Positions 43,878-53,044 of a DNA stretch of 64,000 nucleotides are shown in pieces. The stretch covers positions 744,001 through 808,000 of the forward strand of contig JACKHO010000002.1 of assembly GCA_020638955.1 (NCBI GenBank), given 5' to 3'. The notes under the pieces were generated by a model. It was not told where the DNA came from. It saw nothing but the letters and a program-made list of their open reading frames with translations, and ran no database searches. Source of the stretch: Planctomycetaceae bacterium. GTDB lineage: Bacteria; Planctomycetota; Planctomycetia; Planctomycetales; Planctomycetaceae. The position numbers and the translations under genes were made by a program. Every line of letters begins with the position of its first letter. The first letter of the stretch is position 1.

Positions 43878-45959
43878 ATGAACCAAATTCCGTCTCAGGA
43901 CTCACCAGATCCCAAGAAAGAGCCACGTTCGCCACTTTCCGGCGTTCTTCCGTGGTCACTGCTCATTGGAACAATTCTATTGATGGTGGGCATCTCTTGG
44001 GTTCGGGAGCAAACACTGGGTTCGTCGCTGAAATATGGCGAGTTTGTGAAGCACGTGGAGAAAGGTGTCTTCACGGCTGAGAATGTGGAAGAGTTGAAGT
44101 TTTCGAACTCGGAAATTCGATTCAAAGGCCCAGTGCTTGAGAAAGAGGAAGCGAAGAAAGACGGCGAGCCCGGCTCCGTTCCAGAGAAGACTGAAGTTGC
44201 GGCCAACGAGAAGTCAGAAACAGAAGGTGATGCTGAGAAGATACTGCGTGCCTACCGCGTGCCGATTGGTGGGATCCCTGATGAATCCCGCGCACACCTC
44301 GAAGCGCTGTTGCGGGAAAAGGAAATTCTGATTTCCGGATCTGACCCCGATACCGACTGGGGCACACTCATTTCCATTCTCCTGATGAGCGTCATCATTC
44401 TGTCGACGCTCTACTTCATTCGACGTATTGGTGGGCCCGGAGCTGCCATGTCGTTCGGACGCAGCCGAGCAAAACTGTTCGCCGACGACGATGTCAAAGT
44501 CACCTTTGCTGACGTGGCTGGCATTGAAGAAGCGGTCAATGAATTGCGAGAAGTGGTTGAGTTCCTGAAAACCCCGGGAAAATATCAGGCTCTCGGTGGA
44601 CGCATTCCCCGAGGCGTGTTGCTGGTCGGCCCTCCCGGTACCGGAAAAACGTTACTTGCCAAAGCGGTGGCGGGAGAAGCAGGCGTTCCATTCTTCAGCC
44701 TCTCAGGTTCTGACTTCGTTGAAATGTTTGTTGGTGTGGGTGCGGCTCGTGTGCGTGATATGTTCGCGCAAGCCGTTCAACGAGCTCCGGCCATCATTTT
44801 TATTGATGAGCTCGATGCACTTGGAAAAGCTCGCGGCAGCGGTCAACCAGGTAGTCATGATGAGCGAGAGCAAACACTGAACGCACTCCTCGTCGAAATG
44901 GACGGATTCGGGACTGATCAAAGCGTCATCGTCATGGGAGCCACGAACCGCCCCGAGACGCTCGACCCGGCCCTCATGCGTCCGGGACGTTTTGATCGTC
45001 ACGTGCTGGTTGACCGTCCAGATTTCAAAGGTCGCGAGGCAATTCTGAAAGTCCACGCCCAGAAAATCAAAATGGGTGAAGACGTTAATCTCATGCGTAT
45101 CGCCAAGCTCACCGTCGGTTTTGTCGGTGCCGATTTGGCCAGTCTTGTGAACGAAGCCGCCCTGCTCGCGGCTCGGAACAACAAGACCGAAGTCTCCATG
45201 AATGAACTGGAAGAGGCTGTCGAGCGAGTCATCGCGGGACTGGAGAAGTCCTCTCGACTCATCAACGAGGAAGAAAAACAACGCGTGGCCTATCACGAGT
45301 CAGGTCACGCGCTCATTGCCTGCAGCCTGCCGCATACGGCCCCGGTCCACAAGGTTTCCATTATCCCGCGAGGATTTGGTGCCTTGGGATATGTGCTGCA
45401 ACGCCCGAACGATGATCGCCACCTCGTCACCGAAACTGAATTGGTGAACCGCATTTGCGTTGCTCTGGGAGGGATTGCCGCCGAAGAACTGATTTTCTCC
45501 GAAACCTCGACCGGTCCCAGTAACGATCTCGAGCAGGCCACAGAAATTGCCCGTCGGATGGTCATGGACTATGGCATGAGCCCCAAACTCGGTCGAGTGA
45601 ATTACCGCGAGGCCAAGTCGTCTCCCTTCCTCAAGGGAGCCTCCTTACACATGGCCACGGAGGTCATTCATAGTCAAGAAACCATTCGCGAAATCGACCT
45701 CGAAATTCGTCGCATTATGGACGAATGCCTTGCGACCACTCGGGAAATCCTCGCCAACAAGAAAGCAGCCCTGGAAGAAATCACCCAAGCACTGCTGGAA
45801 CGCGAAGTGATGAATGGTGATGAAATCCACGCCATTCTGGACGGGCATAAGAAGGGGCCGCAGCTAAAGCCTGGCACCTCGGTCACGCGACCGGGATCAG
45901 CCACCGACGACTCCGTTAGCCTCCCTGACTCATCTCCCCGTGTAGCGGGACAGGAGTAA
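43878..45959 (+). CDS. ftsH: ATP-dependent zinc metalloprotease FtsH
   Basis: 693 residues from the ATG at 43878. Two membrane segments (about 25-42 and 155-180) enclose a periplasmic domain with an unusually charged Glu/Lys-rich stretch (EKEEAKKDGEPGSVPEKTEV). The AAA+ domain has Walker A GPPGTGKT at about 251, Walker B FIDELDALGKARGSG and the second region of homology GATNRPETLDPALMRPGRFD. The zinc site HESGH is at about 473. FtsH degrades misfolded and regulatory membrane proteins. The C-terminal tail is Pro/Ser-rich. The last 44 bp overlap the end of the convergent DUF309 gene. Confidence 0.96.
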   Translation: MNQIPSQDSPDPKKEPRSPLSGVLPWSLLIGTILLMVGISWVREQTLGSSLKYGEFVKHVEKGVFTAENVEELKFSNSEIRFKGPVLEKEEAKKDGEPGSVPEKTEVAANEKSETEGDAEKILRAYRVPIGGIPDESRAHLEALLREKEILISGSDPDTDWGTLISILLMSVIILSTLYFIRRIGGPGAAMSFGRSRAKLFADDDVKVTFADVAGIEEAVNELREVVEFLKTPGKYQALGGRIPRGVLLVGPPGTGKTLLAKAVAGEAGVPFFSLSGSDFVEMFVGVGAARVRDMFAQAVQRAPAIIFIDELDALGKARGSGQPGSHDEREQTLNALLVEMDGFGTDQSVIVMGATNRPETLDPALMRPGRFDRHVLVDRPDFKGREAILKVHAQKIKMGEDVNLMRIAKLTVGFVGADLASLVNEAALLAARNNKTEVSMNELEEAVERVIAGLEKSSRLINEEEKQRVAYHESGHALIACSLPHTAPVHKVSIIPRGFGALGYVLQRPNDDRHLVTETELVNRICVALGGIAAEELIFSETSTGPSNDLEQATEIARRMVMDYGMSPKLGRVNYREAKSSPFLKGASLHMATEVIHSQETIREIDLEIRRIMDECLATTREILANKKAALEEITQALLEREVMNGDEIHAILDGHKKGPQLKPGTSVTRPGSATDDSVSLPDSSPRVAGQE

Positions 45960-46434
45960 ATCCCGCCAATGGCGCTGGGTTAACTCCATCAGAACCCCCA
46001 GCGATGACGGGTAGATGCTCGCTCACCTGTTGTGCGACGACTTCCCACTCTGTGCTGCCCCATACCGAGCGTGTCTCCCGAAGCAATTCCAAGGCACGCG
46101 CCGCGTGTCGTTTGGCTCCGGCTTCATTTCCCTCCAGGCACTTCACTCCCGCAGCCGCCAGCTTAATCAAGCCCTTGACGAACATTGCCTCCTGGCTGTT
46201 TCGTCCCAGAATGTGCCAGAGTGTTTCCCACTCTTCGTGCGATTCCCAGTAGTAGCCGTGCGTAAACAAAAACAGGCCCCGTCGAAATCGTTCGGAACGG
46301 GACCATGCGTTTGAGTCGACAGCGTGTGCCGACAGATCAGATTTTTCCTGGCCATAGGCATGGCCATCGGGATGCGAAACCGGATGAGGGTTTCGTCCCG
46401 GCACATATGTGTAAGGCGGGAGTGGACTCGTCAC
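45916..46434 (-). CDS. DUF309 family protein
   Basis: 172 residues from a GTG at 46434 with GGAGTC upstream. The DUF309 helical core is clear: RGLFLFTHGYYWESHEEWET and the following LWH, then VKGLIKLAAAGVKCLEGNEA. The conserved His and Glu residues in ESHEEWE could bind metal. Function of the family is unknown. The N-terminal 45 residues and the Pro-rich C-terminus are extra. The gene follows the small lipoprotein gene by 24 bp and overlaps ftsH tail to tail by 44 bp. Confidence 0.82.
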   Translation of the reverse strand: MTSPLPPYTYVPGRNPHPVSHPDGHAYGQEKSDLSAHAVDSNAWSRSERFRRGLFLFTHGYYWESHEEWETLWHILGRNSQEAMFVKGLIKLAAAGVKCLEGNEAGAKRHAARALELLRETRSVWGSTEWEVVAQQVSEHLPVIAGGSDGVNPAPLAGFTPVPLHGEMSQGG

Positions 46435-46458
46435 AGTCGCGACTCCATGCGTCAGCGA

Positions 46459-46719
46459 CTACTGAATAACGTAATCCATGGGAACGGCAGCGGTCACTGG
46501 AGCACCGTAAGGCGCGTAGGCAGTCTGTCCGCCGTAGCCGGGAACAAACGCACCCTGCTGATATCCAGGGGCGGCACCGTAAGGAGAAGCACCGCATGCG
46601 CCGCCTGGGCATCCACCACCATAACCAGCACCGTAAGGAGTCATCGGACGTCCCCACCAGCAGCAACCGGAACTGGCAAACAAAGCGACACAAACGACCA
46701 AAAGTGCAATGCGTTTCAT
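46459..46719 (-). CDS. Small Gly/Tyr-rich lipoprotein
   Basis: 86 residues from the ATG at 46719, preceded by GAGGAAGGATTC. The signal peptide ends in a lipobox (LLVVCVALFASSGC), so Cys is probably lipid-modified. The mature part is Gly-, Tyr- and Pro-rich (GAGYGGGCPGGACGASPYGA), as in many small planctomycete surface proteins. No known family. It lies upstream of the DUF309 gene on the same strand. Confidence 0.75.
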   Translation of the reverse strand: MKRIALLVVCVALFASSGCCWWGRPMTPYGAGYGGGCPGGACGASPYGAAPGYQQGAFVPGYGGQTAYAPYGAPVTAAVPMDYVIQ

Positions 46720-47153
46720 GGGAAAGAATCCTTCCTCAGGGAGGGAATGTTTTCTGATCAGACAGATCCAGTGATAGGTGGAAGACTGAGCGAAAGGAGG
46801 AGGAGCGGAAGCTCGAAAGGACACGGTGACAGGATGTCGCGGTGACAGGCAATTTCTGCCACCGACGGGCGGAAATTACGCCCGACCGGCAGAAACCGTC
46901 AATATCTCCCGACCAGCGAACTTGAGCCTTTCTGGGCGTTTTGCACTTTTTACCAAGAATTCCTGCTCTGCCCCGAAATCGCGCGTAACGATCAAGGGAA
47001 CTGGGTAAGAGATTTGGAATAATCACCCATGCGAACCAAATGGCGCTGATGACAGAAATTCCGATTTGTCGATTCAGTGGGAGATGAACCGGGGCCAACT
47101 TCGGTCCACAATATTCTGACTACCCATTCGGGAAACAATTGAGGCAGATCAAC
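46720..47153. other. Intergenic region between divergent genes, with structured repeats
   Basis: 434 bp between the lipoprotein and FHA genes. It holds a tandem pair of CGGTGACAGG (46824-46833 and 46840-46849), spaced 16 bp start to start, and a two-part hairpin at 46853-46895. No gene is supported here. Confidence 0.5.
46853..46895. repeat. Two-part inverted repeat
   Basis: Outer arms TTTCTGCC (46853-46860) and GGCAGAAA (46888-46895), inner arms GGGCG (46867-46871) and CGCCC (46879-46883), loop GAAATTA. The bulge of 6 and 4 bases between arms suggests a folded RNA or DNA element. Only one copy is visible in the window. Confidence 0.5.
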
Positions 47154-47906
47154 ATGGATGGTGATCAGCAGGAATTCCAGTTTCTTATCACTCGTGGGCG
47201 CACGAGCTTTCCAGTTCGACCACTGGAAGGAACCCGCTGCACCATTGGTGGCGGTGCCCAATGCCAACTGCAGCTTGGCGGCAAAATCCCTATGGTACAT
47301 AGCGTGCTGCAACTGACTGCCCAGGGCTGGGAGCTTGAGGCGATTGCCCCTGTCCCGCTGCTGTTTGTGAATGGTCAGTCCGTACGAAAACTTCTGCTTC
47401 GGCCAAACGACGAAGTGTCCATTGGCGACTTCAGCCTTCAGTACCAGCATAGACACGCCGTGCCATCGACCGCGGAAGTTGTTGAACCACCGGTTGCTCA
47501 CGAACCGGTACCCGTAGCCGACGCCGTCGCCGCCGATCCCAAAGAGCTTTCCGTCTCTGGGTTAGTTGATCGACTCGAAACAGCTATGCAGGAACTGGAG
47601 TCTCTGGAAGAAAAGCGCAAACAAGGCTGGGAAAGCCTGCTCGCCGCCGCACGCTCGGCAAACGACGAAGAACTGCCTGTTGAAGCAGAACCCATTCAGT
47701 CCGATCCGTGGGAACACCTCGAAGCGGCCCTTGAAGAACTCACTTCCAAGGTGAACGAACTGCATCAGCGCGAGGCCGACCTGCTGAACAATGCAAAGCA
47801 GATGGAAACCCAGCAGGAACAGTTGCTGGAACAAATCCGCCAGATCCGACAGGAACTCGCCGACCAACGCGGCGGTGGCGGCCCAAACCTCAAAATCTCG
47901 GCCTAG
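47154..47906 (+). CDS. FHA-domain protein with C-terminal coiled coil
   Basis: 250 residues from the ATG at 47154 (a TTG at 47139 is also possible). The N-terminal domain (about 8-100) resembles an FHA domain: RCTIGGGAQCQLQLGGK, MVHSVLQLTAQGWELE and VNGQSVRKLLLRPNDEVSIG. FHA domains bind phosphothreonine, but the key Arg/Ser/His pattern is weakly preserved here. After a Pro/Val-rich linker there is a long coiled coil (EELTSKVNELHQREADLLNN). It may scaffold signalling or cell-envelope complexes. Confidence 0.75.
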   Translation: MDGDQQEFQFLITRGRTSFPVRPLEGTRCTIGGGAQCQLQLGGKIPMVHSVLQLTAQGWELEAIAPVPLLFVNGQSVRKLLLRPNDEVSIGDFSLQYQHRHAVPSTAEVVEPPVAHEPVPVADAVAADPKELSVSGLVDRLETAMQELESLEEKRKQGWESLLAAARSANDEELPVEAEPIQSDPWEHLEAALEELTSKVNELHQREADLLNNAKQMETQQEQLLEQIRQIRQELADQRGGGGPNLKISA

Positions 47907-47910
47907 AACG

Positions 47911-49416
47911 CTACGTCCTGTCGACTACGGCGGGCTTCAGCACAAACGATAGAATGATGCCGATTATCAGCGGAGGTACGCTGATGAGCATGAGCACTTT
48001 GACGTACATCAGTCCGCCGTAGCACATGAACCCGGCGATTCCGGCCAACACGATGGGAGTCACGGGATATCCCGGCACCTTGAAAGGCCGATGTCGGCCT
48101 GGGTCGCGATAGCGCAGAATGATGAGCGCCAAGCCGGTCATCATGAAGAAAAAGAAGAAGACGGGCGAAGCCGTGCTGACGAGCAAATCGAATCCTTGGT
48201 CGGCGTTGAAGCTTTCATTCGACATCACTCCAAATGCTTTAGGGATTTGAGCAAGGCAGCTCAGACCCCACTCCGTTCCCGCAAGGAGCGTGACAATGGT
48301 CGATAAAGCGACCAGCGTCATGAGTGCCCAGACAGGTGCGCCACGAGCGTTCCACTGCTTCCAGAACGAAAACGCGGGGTAGTCTCGGCCAACCGCATTC
48401 AACAAGCGTGCTCCGGCGAAAATGGTTCCGTGAATGGCCCCAAGTGCCGAAATCATGACCGCCACACTCATCCCCCAGGCAAATCGGGGGCCCAGGCAAA
48501 CCGACATGACATCCGCCGCCGGCGCCTCGGAACTCTGCAGGCCCTCGAGCCCCAGCACGTGCACATACACTGCATTTACAGCCAGGTAGAGCAGTGCCAC
48601 AAACCCCAACCCCAGCAGTAAAGCTCGGGGCACATTCGTCTGTGGTTCCTGAACTTCAGGGGCGACCGTAGTTGCGTCGTTCCAGCCAGCGAATGCGAAC
48701 ATCACGAGAATGAGTGCGAGCGAGAAGCTACCACCAGGCGTGCTCTCATCCCCAGATTGATCTGCGTCCGCTTTATTCGATGCCTCAGAAGTCTCCGCCT
48801 CCGTGACAAGCAGTTCACTCGGCTTATTTTGGTCTACTGAGTCTGCTGCCATGCGCGGCCCGAACAGTCCAATACCAATTAGTAGCAACAGAGCCAGTAT
48901 CTTCAGAGCTGTCAGCAGGTTCAGAACAAACTTTCCAATCCGCAGGCCAGCAACTTGCAGGCACATGAGACAAAAGACTGCCGCCAGTGCGCCGACCACT
49001 TTCCACTGGGGGCCAATTGGAATGATGCGGTCGAAGTAGTCCACGAAGACAAACGACATCGCACCAATGCTGCCGGGCACAATGATGCACGACTGCATCC
49101 AGGCAAACAGGAAGCCCATCCTTCGCCCATAGGCATGTGTCAGAAAGACATACTCCGCACCAAACCCGGTGTAGGTCGACGTCAGCTCGCTGTAACAGAG
49201 TGCTCCCGAAAACGCCAAGAGTCCACCCAGACCCCAAACCGCAATCCCCTGCCAGGAACTTGAGAACTGGCCGAATACAGTGGGCGACGCCCGAAAAATC
49301 GCCGTGCCGACGACAATTCCGATGATGAGACTCGCCATGTCCCACACGCTGAGCGACGCGACTGTGGGAGCGTCATCGTGCGGGCTGGTTTCGCCAGTAT
49401 CAGATCGGTTCGCCAA
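47911..49416 (-). CDS. APC-superfamily permease
   Basis: 501 residues with about 12 membrane segments and the APC N-terminal motif (DMASLIIGIVVGTAIFRASP). Most like amino acid permeases of the APC superfamily. Between membrane segments near the middle (about residues 195-232) there is a hydrophilic insertion (NKADADQSGDESTPGG within it), which is unusual. The gene begins two bases after the stop codon of an RCK/TrkA-type gene, so the two are surely co-expressed. This pairing suggests an ion-linked or potassium function rather than plain amino acid uptake. Confidence 0.85.
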   Translation of the reverse strand: MANRSDTGETSPHDDAPTVASLSVWDMASLIIGIVVGTAIFRASPTVFGQFSSSWQGIAVWGLGGLLAFSGALCYSELTSTYTGFGAEYVFLTHAYGRRMGFLFAWMQSCIIVPGSIGAMSFVFVDYFDRIIPIGPQWKVVGALAAVFCLMCLQVAGLRIGKFVLNLLTALKILALLLLIGIGLFGPRMAADSVDQNKPSELLVTEAETSEASNKADADQSGDESTPGGSFSLALILVMFAFAGWNDATTVAPEVQEPQTNVPRALLLGLGFVALLYLAVNAVYVHVLGLEGLQSSEAPAADVMSVCLGPRFAWGMSVAVMISALGAIHGTIFAGARLLNAVGRDYPAFSFWKQWNARGAPVWALMTLVALSTIVTLLAGTEWGLSCLAQIPKAFGVMSNESFNADQGFDLLVSTASPVFFFFFMMTGLALIILRYRDPGRHRPFKVPGYPVTPIVLAGIAGFMCYGGLMYVKVLMLISVPPLIIGIILSFVLKPAVVDRT

Positions 49417-49418
49417 GG

Positions 49419-50099
49419 CTATTCTCGCGGCAACTTGGAAAGTGCCGTGTCCGAACCGACCACGACCAGAATGTCGTCTGGCTCAATGACATCATCTGGC
49501 TTGGGCACCACTGTTTTCACAATGCTTCGACTTTGACCAGACTGCTGAACTTCAACCGCTCTACGAATGACAACCAGGTTAACGTCGTACTTGCTCCGCA
49601 GGGCAAGCGAGAGAATCGACTTTCCACAGAACGAGGCCGGTGCATGAAATTCCAGCAGGGTGAATCCGTCAGCCAGTCGAATGAAATCGACGAGCTGCGG
49701 ATTCGCCAACTGACGCGCGAGACTTTGCCCCGATTCGCTTTCCGGCTGAATGACACGGTCGGCGCCAATCTTTCGGAAAATCTCAGCGTGGAACTCCGTC
49801 TGGGCGCGACAGACTACTTCGGGGACGCCAAGTTGTTTGAGAATGACCGTCGTCAGGAGCGCTGCTTCGAAGTTTTCTCCAATCGACACCACGGCCACGT
49901 CGACGTTGTCGATGTTCTGGCTGAGCAGCGCCTGTTGATCGGTGGAGTCGGCCCGCACCGCCAAATCGACATCGTCCTTGATTTCGTTCACCAGTTGACC
50001 ATTACGGTCCATGGCGATGACCTGAACACCACTGGCGGCCAGTCGTTTGGCGACAGACACACCGAATCGTCCCAGTCCAATGACGGCTACTTTTCTCAC
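49419..50099 (-). CDS. TrkA/KtrA-type RCK protein
   Basis: 226 residues from a GTG at 50099. RCK-N domain: VAVIGLGRFGVSVAKRLAAS (dinucleotide-binding Gly motif), then MDRNGQLVNEIKDDVDLAVR and ADSTDQQALLSQNIDNVDVA. The C-terminal RCK-C domain ends in EPDDILVVVGSDTALSKLPR. KtrA/TrkA proteins gate potassium channels or transporters in response to nucleotides. No ktrB/trkH is adjacent; instead the next gene is an APC permease just two bases downstream. Confidence 0.92.
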   Translation of the reverse strand: MRKVAVIGLGRFGVSVAKRLAASGVQVIAMDRNGQLVNEIKDDVDLAVRADSTDQQALLSQNIDNVDVAVVSIGENFEAALLTTVILKQLGVPEVVCRAQTEFHAEIFRKIGADRVIQPESESGQSLARQLANPQLVDFIRLADGFTLLEFHAPASFCGKSILSLALRSKYDVNLVVIRRAVEVQQSGQSRSIVKTVVPKPDDVIEPDDILVVVGSDTALSKLPRE

Positions 50100-50155
50100 A
50101 ACATTCTCACGTTTTCTGCAGATCAAAAACGCCCACGACAACAAGTGTCGTTGAG

Positions 50156-50620
50156 CTAATCCTTGATTTCGAAAATGACTTCGATTTCGACCGAGATGTT
50201 CCCTGGCAATGACCCCATACCCACGGCACTGCGGGCACCAACACCATCATCGCCGAACACGTCACGCATCAGTTCGCTGAATCCGTTGATGACGGCGGGA
50301 TGTTGGCCAAAGTCGGCCGGGCAATTCACCATGCCAAGCGTCTTAATGGTCCGGGAAACTCGATCGAGCGAACCGAGGTATTCACGCAACGAAGCGAGAA
50401 TGGCCAAGCCAGTCTGACGTGCGGCCTGGTAGCCTTCTTCCTGAGTCAAATCCTGGCCGACCTTTCCCGTAATGAGGGTCTTGTCCGACTTCAGTGGGCC
50501 GTGACCAGAAACGTACACCATGTTTCCAATTTGCACGACAGGCTTATACACGCCAGCTGGCTTGGGGGCCGGTGGAAGTTCGAGTGCCAGTTCCGTGAGT
50601 CGCTGTTCTGCGGTCGCCAT
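50156..50620 (-). CDS. RidA (YjgF/YER057c/UK114) family protein
   Basis: 154 residues from ATG 50620, with CAGGAATACTTGAG upstream. The RidA fold is clear from NMVYVSGHGPLKSDKTLITG and GQDLTQEEGYQAARQTGLAI. The C-terminal GARSAVGMGSLPGNISVEIE contains the conserved Arg that binds substrate carboxylates. RidA proteins hydrolyse reactive enamine/imine intermediates of amino acid metabolism. This longer form (about 154 rather than 128 residues) is of the group with a HGP motif. It lies upstream of the RCK gene. Confidence 0.93.
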   Translation of the reverse strand: MATAEQRLTELALELPPAPKPAGVYKPVVQIGNMVYVSGHGPLKSDKTLITGKVGQDLTQEEGYQAARQTGLAILASLREYLGSLDRVSRTIKTLGMVNCPADFGQHPAVINGFSELMRDVFGDDGVGARSAVGMGSLPGNISVEIEVIFEIKD

Positions 50621-50688
50621 TCTCAAGTATTCCTGTTGCAGTGAAAGTTTGAAACCAATGCGTGGTGGGTGGGATTTCCGTCACCACG

Positions 50689-52932
50689 TTAGTGATAGCT
50701 GAGCCGATATGCCATGAACTGCTCGAATGCACCAATGAGGCAAATCGCCAGAATGAGCAGACGCCGCATTTCAGAGCCGGGAGAGTCGGTCCGAATCCAG
50801 TCGAATTGACCGACCGGCTGAATCTCGAATTTGACATCGGCCAGTTGCTGTTGCAGGGCGTCATCAGTCGCCACAGTCAACTCACTCTCCGTCGTGGGGA
50901 CATTGTAAGCCACAAGAGTTTGCTCGGCTTCCTGATCACGCGTGTAACGCGTCACGCCATACACTCCCGGCATATCAGTGTCACGGTAGGTCGCCACAAG
51001 CGGAGCCACACTTCCCTCCTCGGTCGCCTCGTCGCTCTCTTCCGCCACAGCCTTCAGTCGCGTCACCTGATTGTCCGGTGTCGCAATTTCGACGTCCTCT
51101 ATGTAATAGGTACTGTTGAGTCGCTCCTCAATCGGCTGCCCAACGACCAGATTTGGCAGAGTACGATCGCGGCGGGCAATTGCACGGGCCAGTTCCAGTT
51201 GAAACACCACGAAACTGATTTTCCCGGGACCGTTAGCCCAGTTGGTCCAGGTCGTTTCTTCGGTCTTCACAGGCCCCGCCGATGTGAGGCACGTCAGCAC
51301 CTGCCCCTTCCCGACACGATGCAGCAGCACCAGCGGACGTTTGTCTCGTAGCGTCGCCAGCACTTCCGTTTCGGGAAGCATCCGGTCCTCAATGGCCGTG
51401 TCCGCATCGGGTTCAAAGGCAAGGTTTACCAGCACGAGGTCAATGAGCGGATTCTCGGCCCCCGCGAAGACTTCGAACATGGGATGCGTTCCGACCACGA
51501 TATCGGGCGACTTCTCGGTCTCCTCGCTGTGCTCCAACGCCGTCGGTGCCAATGCCAACTTTGTTGGAAACAACGCGGTGTCTGCGAACAACGTCTGATT
51601 GTAACTCACCGCATTAACGTTTGGCCCCAGGTACCAGACCAGTCCGCCACCGCTCTCCACGTATTTCTTAACGGCGTCGATGGCATCGGGCGGCAATTCG
51701 GGGACATTCACCAGATAAACAATGTGAAACCGATCCAGTGGGATGCGTCGCAAATCGGTCGCTGGTCGAATTTCCGGTGCAAAGCCCGTCACCGACTTAT
51801 CAGCTGCCAGTGCATCGGCCAGATACAACGCCTGCTCACCCGACGGAGAACCATCCACAATCAACACAGGATTTTCGACCGGCACATCGACGGCCATATA
51901 ACGAGTGTCATCAGTGACCAGCGCGTCTTCGTCGAGCCGCACCTGCAAACGGTGGAGCTTTGCGATGTCGAACACAACGTCGAATCGGCGTTCGGCAGTT
52001 TCATTGGTGGCGATGTCACCAAAGTCGAGCGTGCGCGGCAGTCGGTTTCCGTCTATCAGAATTTGAGCACGGACATCCTTCACTTCCCGCGTTCCATTGT
52101 TGGCCACTTCGGCCCGGAACGTCACAGGCACACCAGCTGCCGCGACGGCGACCTCCCCCTGCAAATCGGTCAGCGACAGGTTCTCGTGCTGTTCACCAAC
52201 ACAGCGGACGAGGTTAATTCCCACCTTACCCGAACTCAATTCTTCCAACGCGGTGATGGCTGCCTCATTGTCGAGCCAGTCCCGCTTGCGGAAGTCGGAT
52301 AACACGTGCACATACCGCAACGAAGTTCGATCATCGGCCAGACGTTCCAGTGCCGCCTGCAGCGACTTGGCGGGATCGAACGCCTGATGCGTACATCCCA
52401 TGAGCGGCAATCGATCTGCGATTTCCGTCAGCAGTCCTTCGTCAATATCCCGCTCCGTCAACCCTGACAGCGACTCCGTCGGTCGCGACGCCAGCAGCAC
52501 CGTGATTTTCTGCGCTCCCGGTCGCTGCGCCCCTTCGGCGACAATCCGTTGCAGCACCTTCTTGGCAGTGTCGAAGGCAATGGTCTCGTCGGTCCGGTCA
52601 TACATCGACGCACTGTCATCCAAAATGACGACATGATGCGCCTGCGCCCCCCGGAACAGCGAAAGTTCATCTGCGTTGAGCACGAGTCGACCAATCAGGG
52701 CGACCACCAGCAGGACCAGGAGAATTCGGAGCAGCAATAGCAGCAGTTGCTCAAAGAAAATCCGTTGCCGATTCCGTTTCTGACTGGCCAGCAGAAACTC
52801 CATCGCTGCAAACCGCACCTTGCGATAACGCAGGCGGTTGAGCAAATGGATAATAATCGGTGCCAGAATCAGCGCTGCGCCCGGCAGAGCAAATGCCGGG
52901 TTCAAAAAGTGCTGACCAATCCAGTTCCACAT
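50689..52932 (-). CDS. BatA-domain protein with von Willebrand factor A domain
   Basis: 747 residues. The N-terminal BatA domain spans two membrane segments (PGAALILAPIIIHLLNRLRY, then EQLLLLLLRILLVLLVVALI). A VWA domain follows with a MIDAS motif in VVILDDSASMYDRT. Later parts include beta-sandwich (CARDB-like) and glutamine-amidotransferase-like segments, and a last membrane segment near the C-terminus (LLILAICLIGAFEQFMAYRL). Related planctomycete proteins lie in operons with MoxR ATPase and other Bat proteins, but none is in this window. Probably part of an envelope or stress-response complex. Confidence 0.9.
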   Translation of the reverse strand: MWNWIGQHFLNPAFALPGAALILAPIIIHLLNRLRYRKVRFAAMEFLLASQKRNRQRIFFEQLLLLLLRILLVLLVVALIGRLVLNADELSLFRGAQAHHVVILDDSASMYDRTDETIAFDTAKKVLQRIVAEGAQRPGAQKITVLLASRPTESLSGLTERDIDEGLLTEIADRLPLMGCTHQAFDPAKSLQAALERLADDRTSLRYVHVLSDFRKRDWLDNEAAITALEELSSGKVGINLVRCVGEQHENLSLTDLQGEVAVAAAGVPVTFRAEVANNGTREVKDVRAQILIDGNRLPRTLDFGDIATNETAERRFDVVFDIAKLHRLQVRLDEDALVTDDTRYMAVDVPVENPVLIVDGSPSGEQALYLADALAADKSVTGFAPEIRPATDLRRIPLDRFHIVYLVNVPELPPDAIDAVKKYVESGGGLVWYLGPNVNAVSYNQTLFADTALFPTKLALAPTALEHSEETEKSPDIVVGTHPMFEVFAGAENPLIDLVLVNLAFEPDADTAIEDRMLPETEVLATLRDKRPLVLLHRVGKGQVLTCLTSAGPVKTEETTWTNWANGPGKISFVVFQLELARAIARRDRTLPNLVVGQPIEERLNSTYYIEDVEIATPDNQVTRLKAVAEESDEATEEGSVAPLVATYRDTDMPGVYGVTRYTRDQEAEQTLVAYNVPTTESELTVATDDALQQQLADVKFEIQPVGQFDWIRTDSPGSEMRRLLILAICLIGAFEQFMAYRLSYH

Positions 52933-53044
52933 GTCTGTTCAATCTTCCAGACTGTCCAGTTTGAAGGTGAAGAGTCAAGTTGTCACGAATTGCGGCACCG
53001 GCGTCAACAACACCGATCAAACTCCCCCTGAAATGCCCGAATTG

